The notes: generated from the letters alone by a model not told the origin. Positions 44,442 through 57,032 are shown, counted from the first letter of the stretch. The stretch is DNA of 64,000 nucleotides from Galeruca laticollis (GCA_963921935.1 OY998177.1:107872067-107936066); one strand, 5' to 3'. Made by a program: numbers and translations.

Positions 44442-46513
44442 AACTAGTTATCTAGTTTTGTAAATAAATTAAAATAAATAAACATGACAACAAGGTCCTA
44501 TTATAACGGAAGGTGTGTCAGTAGACACAACCATTATAAAAAAATCCATAACAAGTCAAAAATGAAAATATAAAAAAAGAATGAAATATGAATAAATCTG
44601 GTTGAATATTGATGTGATTGTTTAAAAAAGGGATGAAGAATAGAAAATCCAAAAACAATATTAGCTAATTAAATATTAAATGTTACCTGTACAAGTAATT
44701 CCAAATAGATGTCAATGTCAAGGAATTTCACATTGTGCTGAACACTGCCATAGGAGTTTCCGCAGTAAGAAATTTCATATTATATCTTGAAACTTAAAAT
44801 AATATAAAAAAATAATCAGTTCAATAATAGCTTAACATTATTCACATGAGTTTTAATAGTAAAAGTTTAGAATTTCATGCATTCATTCAGTAATTTCATA
44901 AAGGGTTGAAAACGGTATGGCATAAAATTGATGGAACACAGCCCAAACTTATGAAAAAGGAAATGAATATAAACAGGAAGTAATGAATCCTAGTGAATTT
45001 TAATTACCAACATAAAATCATTGATTATTTATTGTATATAGAATTTTAATTAAAAAAACTAAAATAATCAAGAGTTTATATAGAATAGTTATAGAATAAA
45101 ATTCAAAATTAAAAGAAAGAATCAATTACATATAGGTAAATTACTAATGTAGTTTGTAAATTTTGTAAAAATAAACATTTATCAAAATAGCTAAACAACA
45201 TAATTATCAACAAATTAACTATTGTATAAGGAAAAAAGGACATAATATAGGTTCCTTAGTGCAATAAAAAAATTAGCGAATCAGTGTGATTACCCTCCAG
45301 GACGAAAAATTCAAGTATTTTAAATTAATAACTAAAAGACATGAAAATAACAATTTTTTGTTAAAAATAACAAATAAGTGAGCTATGGATTGGGGAAGCC
45401 GAGATGCTTGTTGATTTTAAAAACAAGACAAAGTGGATTTGGGGTGTGAGAGAGGACGCGTTAATGGAGATGGCTCTCTGTGAAAATTTTGTTTAAAAAA
45501 AATGCTTAAACGTTAAATTTACATCAAAAAGTAAAATCAAACTAATAACAAGTGTATCTAATCCTGTGTAAGGACAAAGCAGTACTGAAGGTGCATATCT
45601 CTTGTGAGATATCATCAAGAATTAGAGGATGAGAGTTGCAGCCGGCAGTGATATCAAAAACTAAGGTCTGTGTTTTTTAAATAAACTTATTTGGAATTCC
45701 ATTTAACATATATCAAAGTGAACAATCAAATTATTATTAGAACGTTAGAATCAAATAATGCATTCAAAAAGGCCAAAAAAACAATAAGAATATGATGCAT
45801 CATAAATTTGTCTATTGATAATTGCATATTTAATCACTAAAAATTATTGTACTCACCTTTTGTAATTTCATCCATTTATGTTAGAAGTACACACGTATAT
45901 GTAATTGATGGTATAAATTTTATAACTTTTTAAAAACTTAACCATTACCAACGTGCTAGTGGCATGTTAACTGAATACACGCTTCTTATAGTGGGAAAAT
46001 CTTTCCTCGTATCATAGTATATTACAGGAGCGCAAGCGTTTGGATATTATGCGCCGACGCAATAGTGAGAATAATTTGTAGCTAAGAATGCATGTTATAT
46101 AGAGTGGCAAAAATTCATAAATTTCAATGTTCAAATTAAATCAATAGTTTCGAAATATTTTATTAAATAGTTTTACATTAAAGTGTTGGTAATTTTTATT
46201 CTTATCACATCCATGAATAAATTAGCATTACCTTCGTATTTCAATCTTTCATTTAAGAGATTTAGTGTCATCAAGAGATCACAAAGGAAGAAGGTAAGAT
46301 TATGAATAAATTTCATCAATCATTGGTTCAATGCTTCCTGAATTCAAAGGGAGGAGTTTCATGTTTCCAACTGAGGATTTAAATAATTTAGATAAACATA
46401 AACTTAGAAAAAATATTAAATTTAAATTTTGAGCTAGCCGAGGATACATATAAAAATAACAAAACTAAATATAAATATAAAATTAATTATATATCATAAA
46501 TCAACAATAATAA
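44439..46513 (+). repeat. 5' LTR of gypsy copy 2
   Basis: 2075 bp, from TTGAACTAG after the TA tract to ATAATAA before the primer site. It matches 59670-61848 but lacks 112 bp found there at 61106-61217. It shares only short blocks with the LTRs of copy 1, such as AAGGTCTGTGTT and GAGCTAGCCGAGG-like strings. Confidence 0.93.
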
Positions 46514-46515
46514 AT

Positions 46516-46536
46516 TGACGCCCTCAACGTGGGACC
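46516..46536 (+). other. Degraded tRNA-Lys-type primer binding site
   Basis: TGACGCCCTCAACGTGGGAC follows the LTR end at the same distance as in copy 1 and resembles its site with a few changes. Confidence 0.65.
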
Positions 46537-46577
46537 TGATTCAATATTAACACATTATTAAATTAAACGAATAAATC

Positions 46578-48540
46578 ATGGAAAGCAGGAAAATGATGTT
46601 GAGAGATGGGAAGCAGGTCGGAAATGATAGTGGATCAGGAGAGGAGAGAGAAGAAAGGAGCCATGGTATGGGAGATTTCCAGGTTCAATATTTGATCCAG
46701 GGTCAGCAAGCTGAAGGACATGCATCTGAAGAAAGTACAACAGGAGACGAAAAAGAAGGAAAGGATAGGAGAGAAGAGAGAAGGGAAAAACAAGGAGGAA
46801 TGAATATCAGTGAACTATGGATGCAACAATTGTTTGAAAAAATGGACCAGAAATTTGCCGAACAGAATCAAACCATGAGGGCAGATATGAACAATATGGA
46901 GGAGAATAGGAAGGCAGACAAGAACGAGATCAAAGAACTCATGAATGGTATGAAGGATGACTTGAATGGAAATATAAATACAATGAGGGGAAATATGAAC
47001 AGAATAAAGAGTAATTTGAATAAAAAAATGGACACAATGAGGGGAGATCTAAATGGAAACATGAATAGATTAGAAAAGAAAATAGAAGAAGTCAAAATAG
47101 AAAGTTTGACGGAAATTAAGGAACTCAAGGAGAACCAAGAAGAATTTAAGAAGAACATTAACAAGGTAAAAGAAGACATGGAGAACGAAAATAAAAATTT
47201 GAGACAGGAAATACAAGAAAATGGTGTGAAAATTAGAGAGAATATAGAAAAGATGATAGTAGAAGAAGTACTAGAATTCAAAAGAGATATAGGAGAAAGT
47301 TTACCGGAGAATATTAAAATGGAGGTCTCTAAACAAGCGAATAATATAACAAAGGAAGTGAAACAGATAAAAGAGAACGTAAATAGGAAATTTAAGGATT
47401 TAGATGGCAGGATAGAAGAGAGAACGGGGATGAGTTTAGCAATTAGTGAAGATATAAATAGACAAGTAAGTCAAGACAAAGAAGAAATGAATAAGAAGTT
47501 AAGAAATATGGTCGAGGAAATGGAAGAGAATTTAAGAAGAAGTGGAGGAGTTAATGTATGTCCAGGAAATTTCCATAGCAATTTCGTAATCGGGGTGAAA
47601 TTCGATGGGAATATAAACAATATCCATCCCAAAGTATTCCTAAAAATAATTCGCAGTAAAATAAAAGGACTAAGAGATATTATGGAGATAAAGATCATTA
47701 TAAGGAGTATATTACAGGGCCATGCTTTGTTATGGTTCTGTAATAAGGAAGAACAGATACAAAGTTTGGGAGATTTTGAGCAACAATTCTTAGCCTATTT
47801 CTGGTGAGAATTGCAACAAGCGACCTTTAGGGAACGGCTATACTTTGGAAAATACGATTACAAGAAAAGCAAAAACCTAAACAATTATGCGATGCAGTTA
47901 TACAACATAGCCCAATACATAGAGCCAGGAATGAAGGAGGAAGAATTAGTGTTGTATGTTGGAAGACACTTTAACTCCGAAGTTGTAGAAATAATAACGC
48001 TACATAATATAAAATCTATGGATAGTCTATCAAGCCACCTACAACGCGTGGAAAGGAGCTATACTAATCAAAATGACTTACGAGATAATCGATCAAGTGA
48101 AAATGGGAATGGACAGCATCGAAGAGAAAATGAAAGGAGAAATGATCATGGAAATAATGAAAATAGAAACTACGAAAGAAGAGGACCAGGACGGGATGAT
48201 AGAAATCATAGATATGATAACCATAGAAATGGAAATTACCGAAATGAGTATCAGAATGGTAATAATGGTAATCGAAATAATGGAAATAGGCCATATGAAA
48301 ATGGAGGAAATTATCAGAATTTTGGAAGACGAAATGATAATGGCAATAGAAATAGGAACTGGCAACAATACAGAAGGGATGGAAGAAATGATGATAATGA
48401 TCGAAGAAATGAGAACAGGAACAGGAACTATGATCAAAGAGATGGTCGAGAAGAAGACAGAAGACAAGTTATTTGATACAAAATCAGGAAGAGGTGAGAA
48501 GGGATAGAGATCAGAGCCCGAGTTCTGATCCAAATTTCGA
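46578..48540 (+). pseudogene. Gag of gypsy copy 2
   Basis: Starts at the same Met as copy 1 with a near-identical N-terminus (MLRDGKQVGNDSGS, HGMGDFQVQYLIQGQQ). The coiled-coil-like middle and capsid block (FDGNINNIHPKVFLKIIRSK) are present. A TGA at 47805-47807 replaces a Gly codon; the same frame then continues to 48476 through the Arg/Asn-rich tail, where an indel adds another stop. The candidate slippery site AAATTTC is at 48532-48538. It aligns over its length with copy 1 but cannot give a full protein. Confidence 0.87.
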
Positions 48541-50360
48541 ATAAGTTGCTCTTACGTGCATAATATTGTCTATTCTTCTAAATATCAAACAGATAAAAGG
48601 AAGGACAAATGTGCAATTGGACAATTAAACCACATTGTTGAAGATAAACTAAATATGAGGGATGAATTATGTTTGGAGGAATATAAGCAGAGGGTATATG
48701 AACTGTTAGACTCACATGAAAAGCTATTTAATGAAGAAGTATGTGTTGCAACTAGATATTATGTACATAAAATAGAAGTTATACCAGAAATTAAAAATTT
48801 TAAGATCAAAACTTACCCCATACCGTATAAATTAAAACAAGAAGTATACTAAGAAATAAATAAAATGTTACAAGATGGTATAATTGAACGATCTAATTCT
48901 CAGTACATAAGTGCTATAACCTGTGTAAAGAATAAATCTGGAGATATTAGACTATGTTTGGATGTTAGGAATATAAATACATTTACTAAAAAACAATACG
49001 AAAGTCCTTTAAACATTGAAGGTATATTTGGAAGAATTACAAAGGCTAATATATTTTCAAAATTAGACTTAAAGCACAGTTTTTGGTTAATTTCATTGGA
49101 TCATCGTAGTAGACAATACACTGCATTCATAGTAGATGGAGTGGTATAACAATTTTGTGTGGTGCCATTTGGACTACAAACCTCTTGTGCTGCTTCAGTA
49201 TGAACTCTGCATACGATATTGAATCCATATGAAGATTTCACTCTCCATTACATAGATGACATCTTAATTTTCTCTGAAACAGAAGAGAAACATCAAAAAC
49301 ATTTGGAAATAATATTAAACGAGTTAGAAAATGCTGGACTCAAATTAAATTTGGAAAAATGTCAATTTTATAAAAGAGAAGTAGATTATTTAGGATATGT
49401 TCTAAGGTATTACAATGAATCCTGAAAGAATAAAAGCAATTCTGGAGTATAAAACACCCAATAATTTGAGAAATTTGAGGGGGTTTTTAGGGATCATCAA
49501 TTATTTCAAGAAATTGATACCAGATCTCAGTAGAAGAGAGATTCCTCTCATAGAATTATTAAAGAAGGATACTAGGTGGAAATGGGATGAGAGAAGAGAA
49601 AAGGCATTTCAAGAATTAAAAGAAATTTTTCTAAACAGCTTAAAAGTTTTTCATCGACAGTACGACAAACCTTTAATCTTAAGAACTGATGCTTCGATTG
49701 AAAGATTGGCAGGTGTGTTAGTTCAAATACAAGGAGGAGGTGAAGTACCTATTAGTTTTATATCCCGAGTAACAAAACCAGCAGAAAGGAAATACTTGAT
49801 AACAGAATTGGAAATGGCAAGTGTCATATTTTGCATAAGTAAATTAAGATTTTATCTGCTAGGAGCTAAGTTTATTTTAGAAACCGACCATTCAGCATTA
49901 ACAGCTATGTTAAGAAATCGTTATGCTAATAATCGTGTCCACAGATGGATATTATTGCTACAAGAATATGAATTTGAAATCAGATATATTCCAGGAAAAT
50001 TCAATATTGTAGCTGATGCATTAAGTCGAGCAGATGAAGTAGGAAACGATCAGACAAAATTTCAAATTGGAATAAACCAATTATACCAAACAGAGGGGAT
50101 ATTTACATTGGAAAGGGTAAAAAAAGATCAAAGACATTTTGAAGACAAGAAGGTTGAAGGTGCCTATAAAATCGACGAAATATGGTATAATAAATTGGAG
50201 GACAGAGAAGTATTTGTGATAAGTAAGGAGCTTGCTAAAGAAATTATTAGGCATTCACATGAGGAGAATGGACACATAGGAACGAGAAAATTATGGCCAT
50301 TGTTTCGAGAAAATTATGTGGCGAAGAAGGATTTAAGTGTGGTAAAAGAAGTATGCAAAT
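48541..50360 (+). pseudogene. Pol of gypsy copy 2, N-terminal part (RT, RNase H, integrase start)
   Basis: About 430 bp that encode the protease in copy 1 are missing at a junction near 48588. RT follows in pieces: a stop at 48850, a stop at 49147, another near 49201, then HYIDDILIFSE with the catalytic YIDD at about 49240 and a frameshift near 49408. From 49415 a long frame gives RNase H (RTDAS, TELEM, ETDHSAL) and the integrase zinc domain (HSHEENGHIGTRK) up to CKYC, where the BEL element begins. It resumes at 57430. Confidence 0.88.
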
Positions 50361-50365
50361 ATTGT

Positions 50366-50821
50366 TGTTTGATATGTACAATTTGATTTAGCACATATCA
50401 CTCATGGGTTTGTGGACTGTGTTAAAATAAATAAGTTCCTACGATGTTACTTGCTATATACAATTTATTTACACATATTTACACCGGTTTATTTACACCA
50501 ACTTTACACATCAACCGCACTGTTGAAAAGGTTTTTTTTTATTTATGGGTACTTGCCCGATTATATGTATATTAAAGACACCTTACTACTTGTGGGAACT
50601 AGCCCGATTATTTGTAATAATTAAAATCCTGGTACAGCGTGGTTACAACGCTTTCGCACGCGAGAGCTCTTGCTTGTACCATGCCTTGAGTTATACTATA
50701 GCCGGCTATATTTTGCTCTGCGCATGATTCCACCTCAGATGCTTGCCGCAGACGACATCTAGGATAAGAACTTTACACTTATAAATTTTGGTGTGATTCG
50801 TGTTGCATAATGTTTGCAACA
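50366..50821 (-). repeat. 3' LTR of the BEL element
   Basis: 456 bp. It contains 50 bp (about 50622-50671) and 9 bp (near 50734-50744) missing from the other LTR; the rest is identical. It holds two GGG-N-GCCCG motifs (GGGTACTTGCCCG, GGGAACTAGCCCG). Confidence 0.95.
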
Positions 50822-50939
50822 TGCTGGGGCCTCAGGCTTCTTTGAAACCATATGCTCTCAGTTTTATTAATTATTGTTATTTTAAACAGTAGTTATTCTT
50901 GCCCAAAAAATTTTAAAAAGCACCTTGCTTATATTTAAA

Positions 50940-51120
50940 ATGTGGGTACAAGCCCGAATTTTACAAAAGCATTTCGCTTGTAATTAAAATGATTTTGGGT
51001 ACAAGCCCGAAATTTGCAAAGCATTTTGATTGTAATTAAAATGATTGTGGGTACAAGCCCGAAATTTACAAAGCATTTTGATTGTAATTAAAATGATTGT
51101 GGGTACAAGCCCGAATTTTA
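50940..51120. repeat. Tandem repeat of about 52 bp inside the BEL 3' end
   Basis: Four units each begin with TGGGTACAAGCCCGAA and continue with ACAAAGCATTTTGATTG and AATTAAAATGATT. The GGGTACAAGCCCG motif resembles the two motifs in the LTR. It lies between the pol stop (51289) and the 3' LTR in the element's sense. Confidence 0.88.
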
Positions 51121-51288
51121 TAGAATAATAATTTTGATGACTTATTTGAAGTCTTACCAAATGTTGCAACATTTTTTTTTTGTTAAGTATAATAATTAAT
51201 AATTTTAGGTGCATTACCTTTTATATATTAACTTATTATTCTAAATTTATATACAAATATATACATATTTTTTATTTATTCATAATTA

Positions 51289-51819
51289 TTAGTTATAAAG
51301 GGGCAAAATTGCCATTTTGGTCACTGATCTCCGATACGTTCCAGAAACAGTTTGGACGTCGCAGACTCTGACCTTGCCATCCTTTCCAGGTATGACTTTA
51401 ATAATTCTGGCCATTGGCCACTCCAAGGAAGGCACGTTGTCCTCCTTTAATAAAACTTAAGTTCCTTCTTGAATGTTAGGAACGTTTTTATACCATTTAG
51501 GACGGTTTTGTAAAATGGTTAAATAGTCTTTGTACCACCTTTGCCAAAAATGTTGTTGTTTTTGGCATACAATTTTCCACAATTTGAGTTTGTTCTCAGG
51601 AGTATTTGTCACATTCGTTTCGGGATAAGAGGTTATAGGACATCCTACTAAAAAGTGTGCGGGAGTTAAATAATTTAAATCTGTGGGATCATTTGTTAAG
51701 GCTGTAATCGGCCTGGAATTTAAGATTCCTTTGATTTGAACAATAAGAGTATTGAACTCTTCGTACGTTAACTGGCTATTGCCCATTACTCGCTTCATGT
51801 GGTGCTTAGCACTTTTCAC
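51289..51819 (-). pseudogene. BEL integrase C-terminal part
   Basis: Continues the integrase frame after a stop at 51829 that replaces Trp in the FGGLWE-type motif. It reads VKSAKHHMKRVMGNSQLTYE, LNSRPITALTNDPTDLNYLT, PAHFLVGCPITSYP, then after another stop at 51457 VLLKEDNVPSLEWPMARIIK and ends MAILPLYN. These blocks are typical of BEL/Pao integrase ends. The frame is the same throughout, so only two nonsense changes separate it from the main integrase. Confidence 0.87.
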
Positions 51820-51828
51820 AGAGCTTTC

Positions 51829-53229
51829 TCACAAGCCTCCAAATACTGGAGAATAACTTGGTATGAACTTGAAATTAATTTGTTCTTCCACTGAAAAGTT
51901 GATTATAGAGTTTTTATTAACATTCACAAAGTCTTTTAATTGATTATTGGCTCCTTTAAACGTTTTTCCATTGTCACAATAAATGTTAGCAGGTTTACCT
52001 CTTCTTGAAATGAATCTTTTAAAACAAGCTAAAAAAGTGTCTGTCGTGAGATCTGAAACTACTTCCATATGAATAGCCTTGATAGAAAAACACACAAATA
52101 ATGCAACGTAACTTTTTGTTATGATGGATTTTTTAATACGTGATTGTTTTATGTAAATAGGACCAAAAAAATCTAAGCCGCAATTTTGAAATGGTCTGTA
52201 AGGGTTAACTCGATGTTCCGGCAAAGAGCCCATTAATTGCTCTGAGCATTGTGCCTTTGCTTTGAAACATGTTACACATTTATGTAAGACCTTTTTTACT
52301 TCTCTAATGCCATTTACAATCCAAAATTGCAAATTTAGACTACTCAACACCTGTTTTTGACCAGCATGTAAGAGTCTTTTGTGTTCTCTTTCAATAATGA
52401 GATCAGTGATTCTATTGTTTTTTGGCAAGATTATGGGATGAATTTGATCATATTTTATATCAGCCTGCTGTATCCTTCCACCAACGCGAAGAATGTTGTT
52501 TTTATCAAGAAATGGACACAGTGATTTAATGCTTGATTTCAAATCCCTTTTTGATTTTAAATTATTAATTTCTTCAGAGAAATTTTCTTTTTGAACTTCT
52601 CTAATGATGATAGTCATTGAGTCATTTAGTTCACCTATTTTTAAATTGTCAATTGTTTTATTGGTTGGATTTTTGATGTTGTGAATAAATCTATTGATGT
52701 AAGCCATTATTCTTTGCAATTTTGAAATTGAAGAAAAACTTTGAAAAATGTCTGTGAAAAACAAAGAACTTGTGGAAGTTTTTAGTGTTACAATGTGGGT
52801 TTTTTCTTCAGGTAGAGGATAAGTGATATCAATATTGAAATCTTTGTTTTTATTCATAAAGGTAATATCTGACAAAAATTGTGGTCCATGGAACCATAGA
52901 TTGTCTGATTTAAATTCGAGAGGATCAGCACCTCTTGACAAAATGTCAGCGGGATTGTCTTTAGATTGAATATAACACCAGGTAGAATGTTCAGTTATTT
53001 TTTGAATTTTTAGTATGCGATTTGCTACATAGGCATTGAGCCTCATTGGATCGGTGTTTAGCCAAGCTAATACTATGTTAGAGTCACAATACAGATATAC
53101 ATTGTTATTTTGCATTTTGAGCAAATTGGAGACTTTGAAAGCTAATTGCGCAAGTAATAATGCTCCATTCAACTCTAATCTGGGCACAGTTAATTTTTTG
53201 TTGATTGGTGAATACGTGATTTTGAGCAT
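51829..53229 (-). pseudogene. BEL RNase H and integrase core
   Basis: A 466-codon open stretch. It starts inside RNase H (LTVPRLELNGALLLAQLAFK, LYCDSNIVLAWLN, NPADILSRGADP), then has the integrase zinc domain (HKRLLHAGQKQVLSSLNLQF, LHKCVTCFKAKA) and core with the first Asp in CGLDFFGPIY and the second in IYCDNGKTFKGA. The Glu lies just past the stop at 51829. The first Met is only internal: a frameshift near 53225 separates it from the preceding RT/RNase H frame. It cleaves and inserts element DNA in intact relatives. Confidence 0.88.
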
Positions 53230-54119
53230 AATATATTGACAACTGCCTTATCCTTGAAAATTGCTCTAACATATAATACAGCGCCATAGGCTATGAGACT
53301 GCTGTCTGAAAAACCGATTAATTCAATTTTTTCTGCACCGTAGAATTTTACATCTCTGGGTACTTCAATTGTTGGCATATTTTTAAGTTTGTTTTGAAAT
53401 TCTTGCCAAGGCCCTTAAATTTTTTCTGGCAACAGCTCATCCCAGGGAAACTTGTCCAACCACAATTTTTGTAGGAAAACTTTTCCCTGAACCATTATTG
53501 GCCCGCTGAGACCTTGAGGATCCCAAAATTTAGAAATATATGACAGTATTTGCCTTTTTGTCAGACAGTCATCATTTTCAGCCTTTGGCGAGAATATTTT
53601 GAAACAATCGTTTTTGATGTCATAGGAAACGCCTAATGTTTTGATGACATTATTGTTTTTGCTAATGTCAACTTCATCAAGTTGTCGACTTTGCAACGGA
53701 ATATCTAGCAAAATTTTGTCGTCATTTGATGCCCATTTATGCAAATTGAATGAACCTAATTTCAATAAATGACACAATTCATTTTTTAAGCGAATGGCTT
53801 CTTCAATTGTGTTGGCTCCTGCCAAAATATCGTCAATATATGTACAATTTTCGAGTGCATGAGATGCTAAAGGATAAACATTTCGTTATTTAATCGAGAG
53901 TTCTTTGAGACACCGTGTAGCTAAATATGTGGAACTTTTATAACCATAAGTTACAGTTTGTAGTTGCAAACACTCAATGGGCTTATTGGGATCATCTCTC
54001 CAAAGAATGTTCTACAAAGCTTTGTGTTCAGGGTTAATTAATATCATTCGAAACATTTTTTCAATATCTGCTAAAATAATGAATTTAAAAGTGCGAAAAA
54101 TCAGCAGAATATCAAATAG
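53226..54119 (-). pseudogene. BEL reverse transcriptase, broken
   Basis: In frame with the gag ORF but cut by stops near 54117, 54010, 53890 and 53415. Conserved parts are FRTFKFIILADIEKMFRMI, ILWRDDPNKPIECLQLQTVT, YGYKSSTYLATRCLKEL, CTYIDDILAGANT (catalytic YIDD near 53835) and, in the last segment, GFSDSSLIAYGAVLYVRA, the start of RNase H. A frameshift near 53225 ends the frame. The order fits BEL/Pao pol. It cannot yield RT. Confidence 0.87.
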
Positions 54120-56462
54120 CTAATTTTGAACTATGTCACCATTATAAAGAAAATCGTTTATACAGGTTTTATTTTTTGTGAGCATGGAACCGTCAAAAAC
54201 AACGCGACAACGTGTTGACTTTTTATCTTCACGAATTACTGCATGATGTCCCATAAAATATACTGGTGTGTCACTGGATTTGTATTCATTTGTATTTACA
54301 ACCTTTGCATGCCCAAGACTCAAATATTCGTTAATAAACTGATTATATTGATCAAACAATTTTTGGTCTGATTTAAATCTTTTTTCTAGATTTTGAAAAC
54401 GTTTCAATGCAATATAGTATGAATCCCCTAAATTGATTTCATTGATATCTAATTTAAGTGGCAAGTCTACTTGAAATTTATTGTTTTCTAACAAAGTTGT
54501 TTTTTGAAATATTGTTTCACAAGCTTCATGTTCATTATTATACTCCTTGAAAACCTGTGGAACTTTTTCTGTTTCCCAAAATTTTGAAAGCATTTTGTTT
54601 GTGTCATCAATTCTTGAATGACAAGCTATTTTTGCCAAATTGTTATTTCTGGATTGTGAAGAAGATGGAAACGTACCAGAGATCAGATATCCAAAAGTTG
54701 TATTTTGTAAAATAAAACCATTGTTTAGGTTTACCCTACCATCTCTTAAAATACTAAAAAATATATCAGCAGAAAGCAAAATGTCAATATTTTTTGGCTT
54801 GTAAAATTCATTGTTTGCAAGACTAAGATTTTCAGGTAAATTTAACTGTTCAACGTCAATTTTAAATGTTGGTATGTCACTGGTAATTTTGTTTACTACT
54901 GCACATTCACATTTTATTTCATGCTTATTAAAATTTGAATAAATGTTTAAATTTACTGCCTTGTTAACTTTAAATGAGGTGTCCTTTACACCTAGAATGT
55001 CTAAATTATTTTTATATGTTTTTAACCCTAGTTTTTGAACTAAATTTTCAGTAACAAAACATGACTGGGAGCCACTGTCAACAAGTGCAATGGCATCAAT
55101 GAATGTATTGTTTTTTGCTCTGACATTGACTTTAATTGTTGGCAACAAAACATCTGTATTGTTTGACACATTGGTGGTGTTTACTGAGGCAGAAGTAGAT
55201 GCAACTACTTGTGTTTCAGAGTTTGATCTGTTTTCTTGTTGAGATTTTTCATAATGTAGTAATGTGTTATGTGAATTTTTGTTACAAATTCTGCAAGTTA
55301 CTTTTAAGTTACATTTCTTGCCAATATGTTTGTTTAAACATATTTTGCAGTGGCTATTTTTGTTTATGAAATTATTTCTTTCATTGATATTGACAGACTG
55401 GAATTTTTTACAATTATAAATTTTATGATTGAAATTATTGCAAAATGCACATTTGAAATCATTTTTTCCAACTGCTATGTGAACGTGTGATTTTTCTTTG
55501 ACATTCTTTGTTAAGTCTGGTAATGAAACAGCTTCGAAAGCAGTTGCTCTATTCTCCAAATAAGTTAGAAATCCTTCCAATGTTGGAAGCCTTGAAGGAT
55601 CCCTATCAATCTGATAAGCCCTATTAGTAAATGAATCTAACTTTTTTGATAAAATGCAAATTATTACCATGTCCCAACTGTCAATTGTGTCCTTTAATAT
55701 ATTTTTTAAACTACCAATGTTTTGTCGAACCTTGCTAACAAATTCTCTTAAAGCTACAGCAGTCCCTTTGTTTATATTAGGCAAATCAAGAATTGAATAA
55801 ATGTAAGAATTTATTAACATTGTTTGGTTGTTATACCTATTATTTAATAATGTTAATGCTTTACTGTAAGAGTCACCTATTAATGGAAGCGAGTCAATGA
55901 GACTTAATGCTTCATCTTTTAAATGAGATTTGAGATAAAATAACTTCTCAACATCTGAAAGATTTTTGTTGTTGTCAATTAAAGCAACAAAAAGTCCCAA
56001 AAAAGGTTTGAATTTACTCAAAACTTTCCCACTGAATGGTTCAATTTGAATAGGTTGCAACTTAGCTGTAGTTGTAACTTGAACTGGGACTTTTTGCATT
56101 GAATTTGTTACCACAGGTGTTTTTTGATTATTATCATATGAAGAAATAATTGCATTAATTTTTGAAACTGTATCAAAATGACTGTCTTCAAACTCACTGA
56201 ATTTAATTTCTTCGATAGAATCTGGATCAAGACTTTCCAGCTCAGACAAAGATTCTTTAAACAAGTCATAATCACTGTTTAAAACGTTTTTGCGAATAGA
56301 AAGCTGTTCGATTAATATGTCAGTGAGTTGGTCGTCTTTATGATCTACTAAATATTTAGCTACTCTAATGGCAGTAGTTTTGCACTGCTTGATTTTGCTT
56401 TTCAATTTTTCAATTTCAATTTCTGTTTTCCCCATTTTTGAAAACGATTTCAACAGTTTCAC
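54120..56462 (-). CDS. BEL gag and protease, with start of RT
   Basis: A 780-residue frame from an ATG about 570 bp after the 5' LTR. The N-terminus is helical and charged (KTEIEIEKLKSKIKQCK). Residues about 140-300 form the DUF1759-like gag core (LQPIQIEPFSGKVLSKFKPF, LPLIGDSYSKALTLLNNRYN). Three Cys/His fingers follow (CAFCNNFNHKIYNC, CKICLNKHIGKKC, CRICNKNSHNTLLH). The protease aspartate is in DSGSQSCF at residue 461. The end is the DUF1758/RT junction (SDTPVYFMGHHAVI, RCRVVFDGS). It stops where RT should run on, so only the gag and protease part is intact. Confidence 0.87.
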   Translation of the reverse strand: MKLLKSFSKMGKTEIEIEKLKSKIKQCKTTAIRVAKYLVDHKDDQLTDILIEQLSIRKNVLNSDYDLFKESLSELESLDPDSIEEIKFSEFEDSHFDTVSKINAIISSYDNNQKTPVVTNSMQKVPVQVTTTAKLQPIQIEPFSGKVLSKFKPFLGLFVALIDNNKNLSDVEKLFYLKSHLKDEALSLIDSLPLIGDSYSKALTLLNNRYNNQTMLINSYIYSILDLPNINKGTAVALREFVSKVRQNIGSLKNILKDTIDSWDMVIICILSKKLDSFTNRAYQIDRDPSRLPTLEGFLTYLENRATAFEAVSLPDLTKNVKEKSHVHIAVGKNDFKCAFCNNFNHKIYNCKKFQSVNINERNNFINKNSHCKICLNKHIGKKCNLKVTCRICNKNSHNTLLHYEKSQQENRSNSETQVVASTSASVNTTNVSNNTDVLLPTIKVNVRAKNNTFIDAIALVDSGSQSCFVTENLVQKLGLKTYKNNLDILGVKDTSFKVNKAVNLNIYSNFNKHEIKCECAVVNKITSDIPTFKIDVEQLNLPENLSLANNEFYKPKNIDILLSADIFFSILRDGRVNLNNGFILQNTTFGYLISGTFPSSSQSRNNNLAKIACHSRIDDTNKMLSKFWETEKVPQVFKEYNNEHEACETIFQKTTLLENNKFQVDLPLKLDINEINLGDSYYIALKRFQNLEKRFKSDQKLFDQYNQFINEYLSLGHAKVVNTNEYKSSDTPVYFMGHHAVIREDKKSTRCRVVFDGSMLTKNKTCINDFLYNGDIVQN

Positions 56463-57013
56463 AATGAGAAAACAAATAAGTAATTTCAGAAAAAAGTTAT
56501 GTTTTGAAACAAAGTGACTAAAAAGTATGTTATTTTAGAATATAATGCAATTATTTATTTATTATTAATTGAAATTTCTTATCTTGTTCCTGGGCTGTGT
56601 GGCTTCGATGTCCAATTGTCCAAATGTATCCATAACCAATAACCATAACCAAAGAATACTTGTAATCTTTGATATAACTGCTGGCCGAAATCAGCTGCTT
56701 TTTAATAGTTCATATTTGTTTGTATTACAATGGCGACATCTTTTAGCACTGGTGGCTAAAAGTTTTGTCGGATTTGACTTTACCTCCCTCTTGTGGAGGA
56801 GAGACGAATTCAGTGTTTCAAAGTTTGTAGGTTTCTATGGTATCGACATCACTTTAGTTTTTCACTTAACAGTTTTTAGAGCACGCTAAGACGCCATTTT
56901 GTAAATCTATAATATCGATTCTTACCAATTTTTGGCACTTGTTTCACCAGTTTTACGAAATCACAAATGTGTCTGTTGGATTACACGATATTTTATTGCG
57001 AAATCACTAACGT

Positions 57014-57029
57014 CTGGCTCGATTGACCA
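57014..57029 (-). other. Possible BEL primer binding site
   Basis: On the minus strand TGG begins three bases after the 5' LTR (TGGTCAATCGAGCCAGACG). The tRNA could not be named, so this rests on position and the TGG start only. Confidence 0.3.
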
Positions 57030-57032
57030 TAA

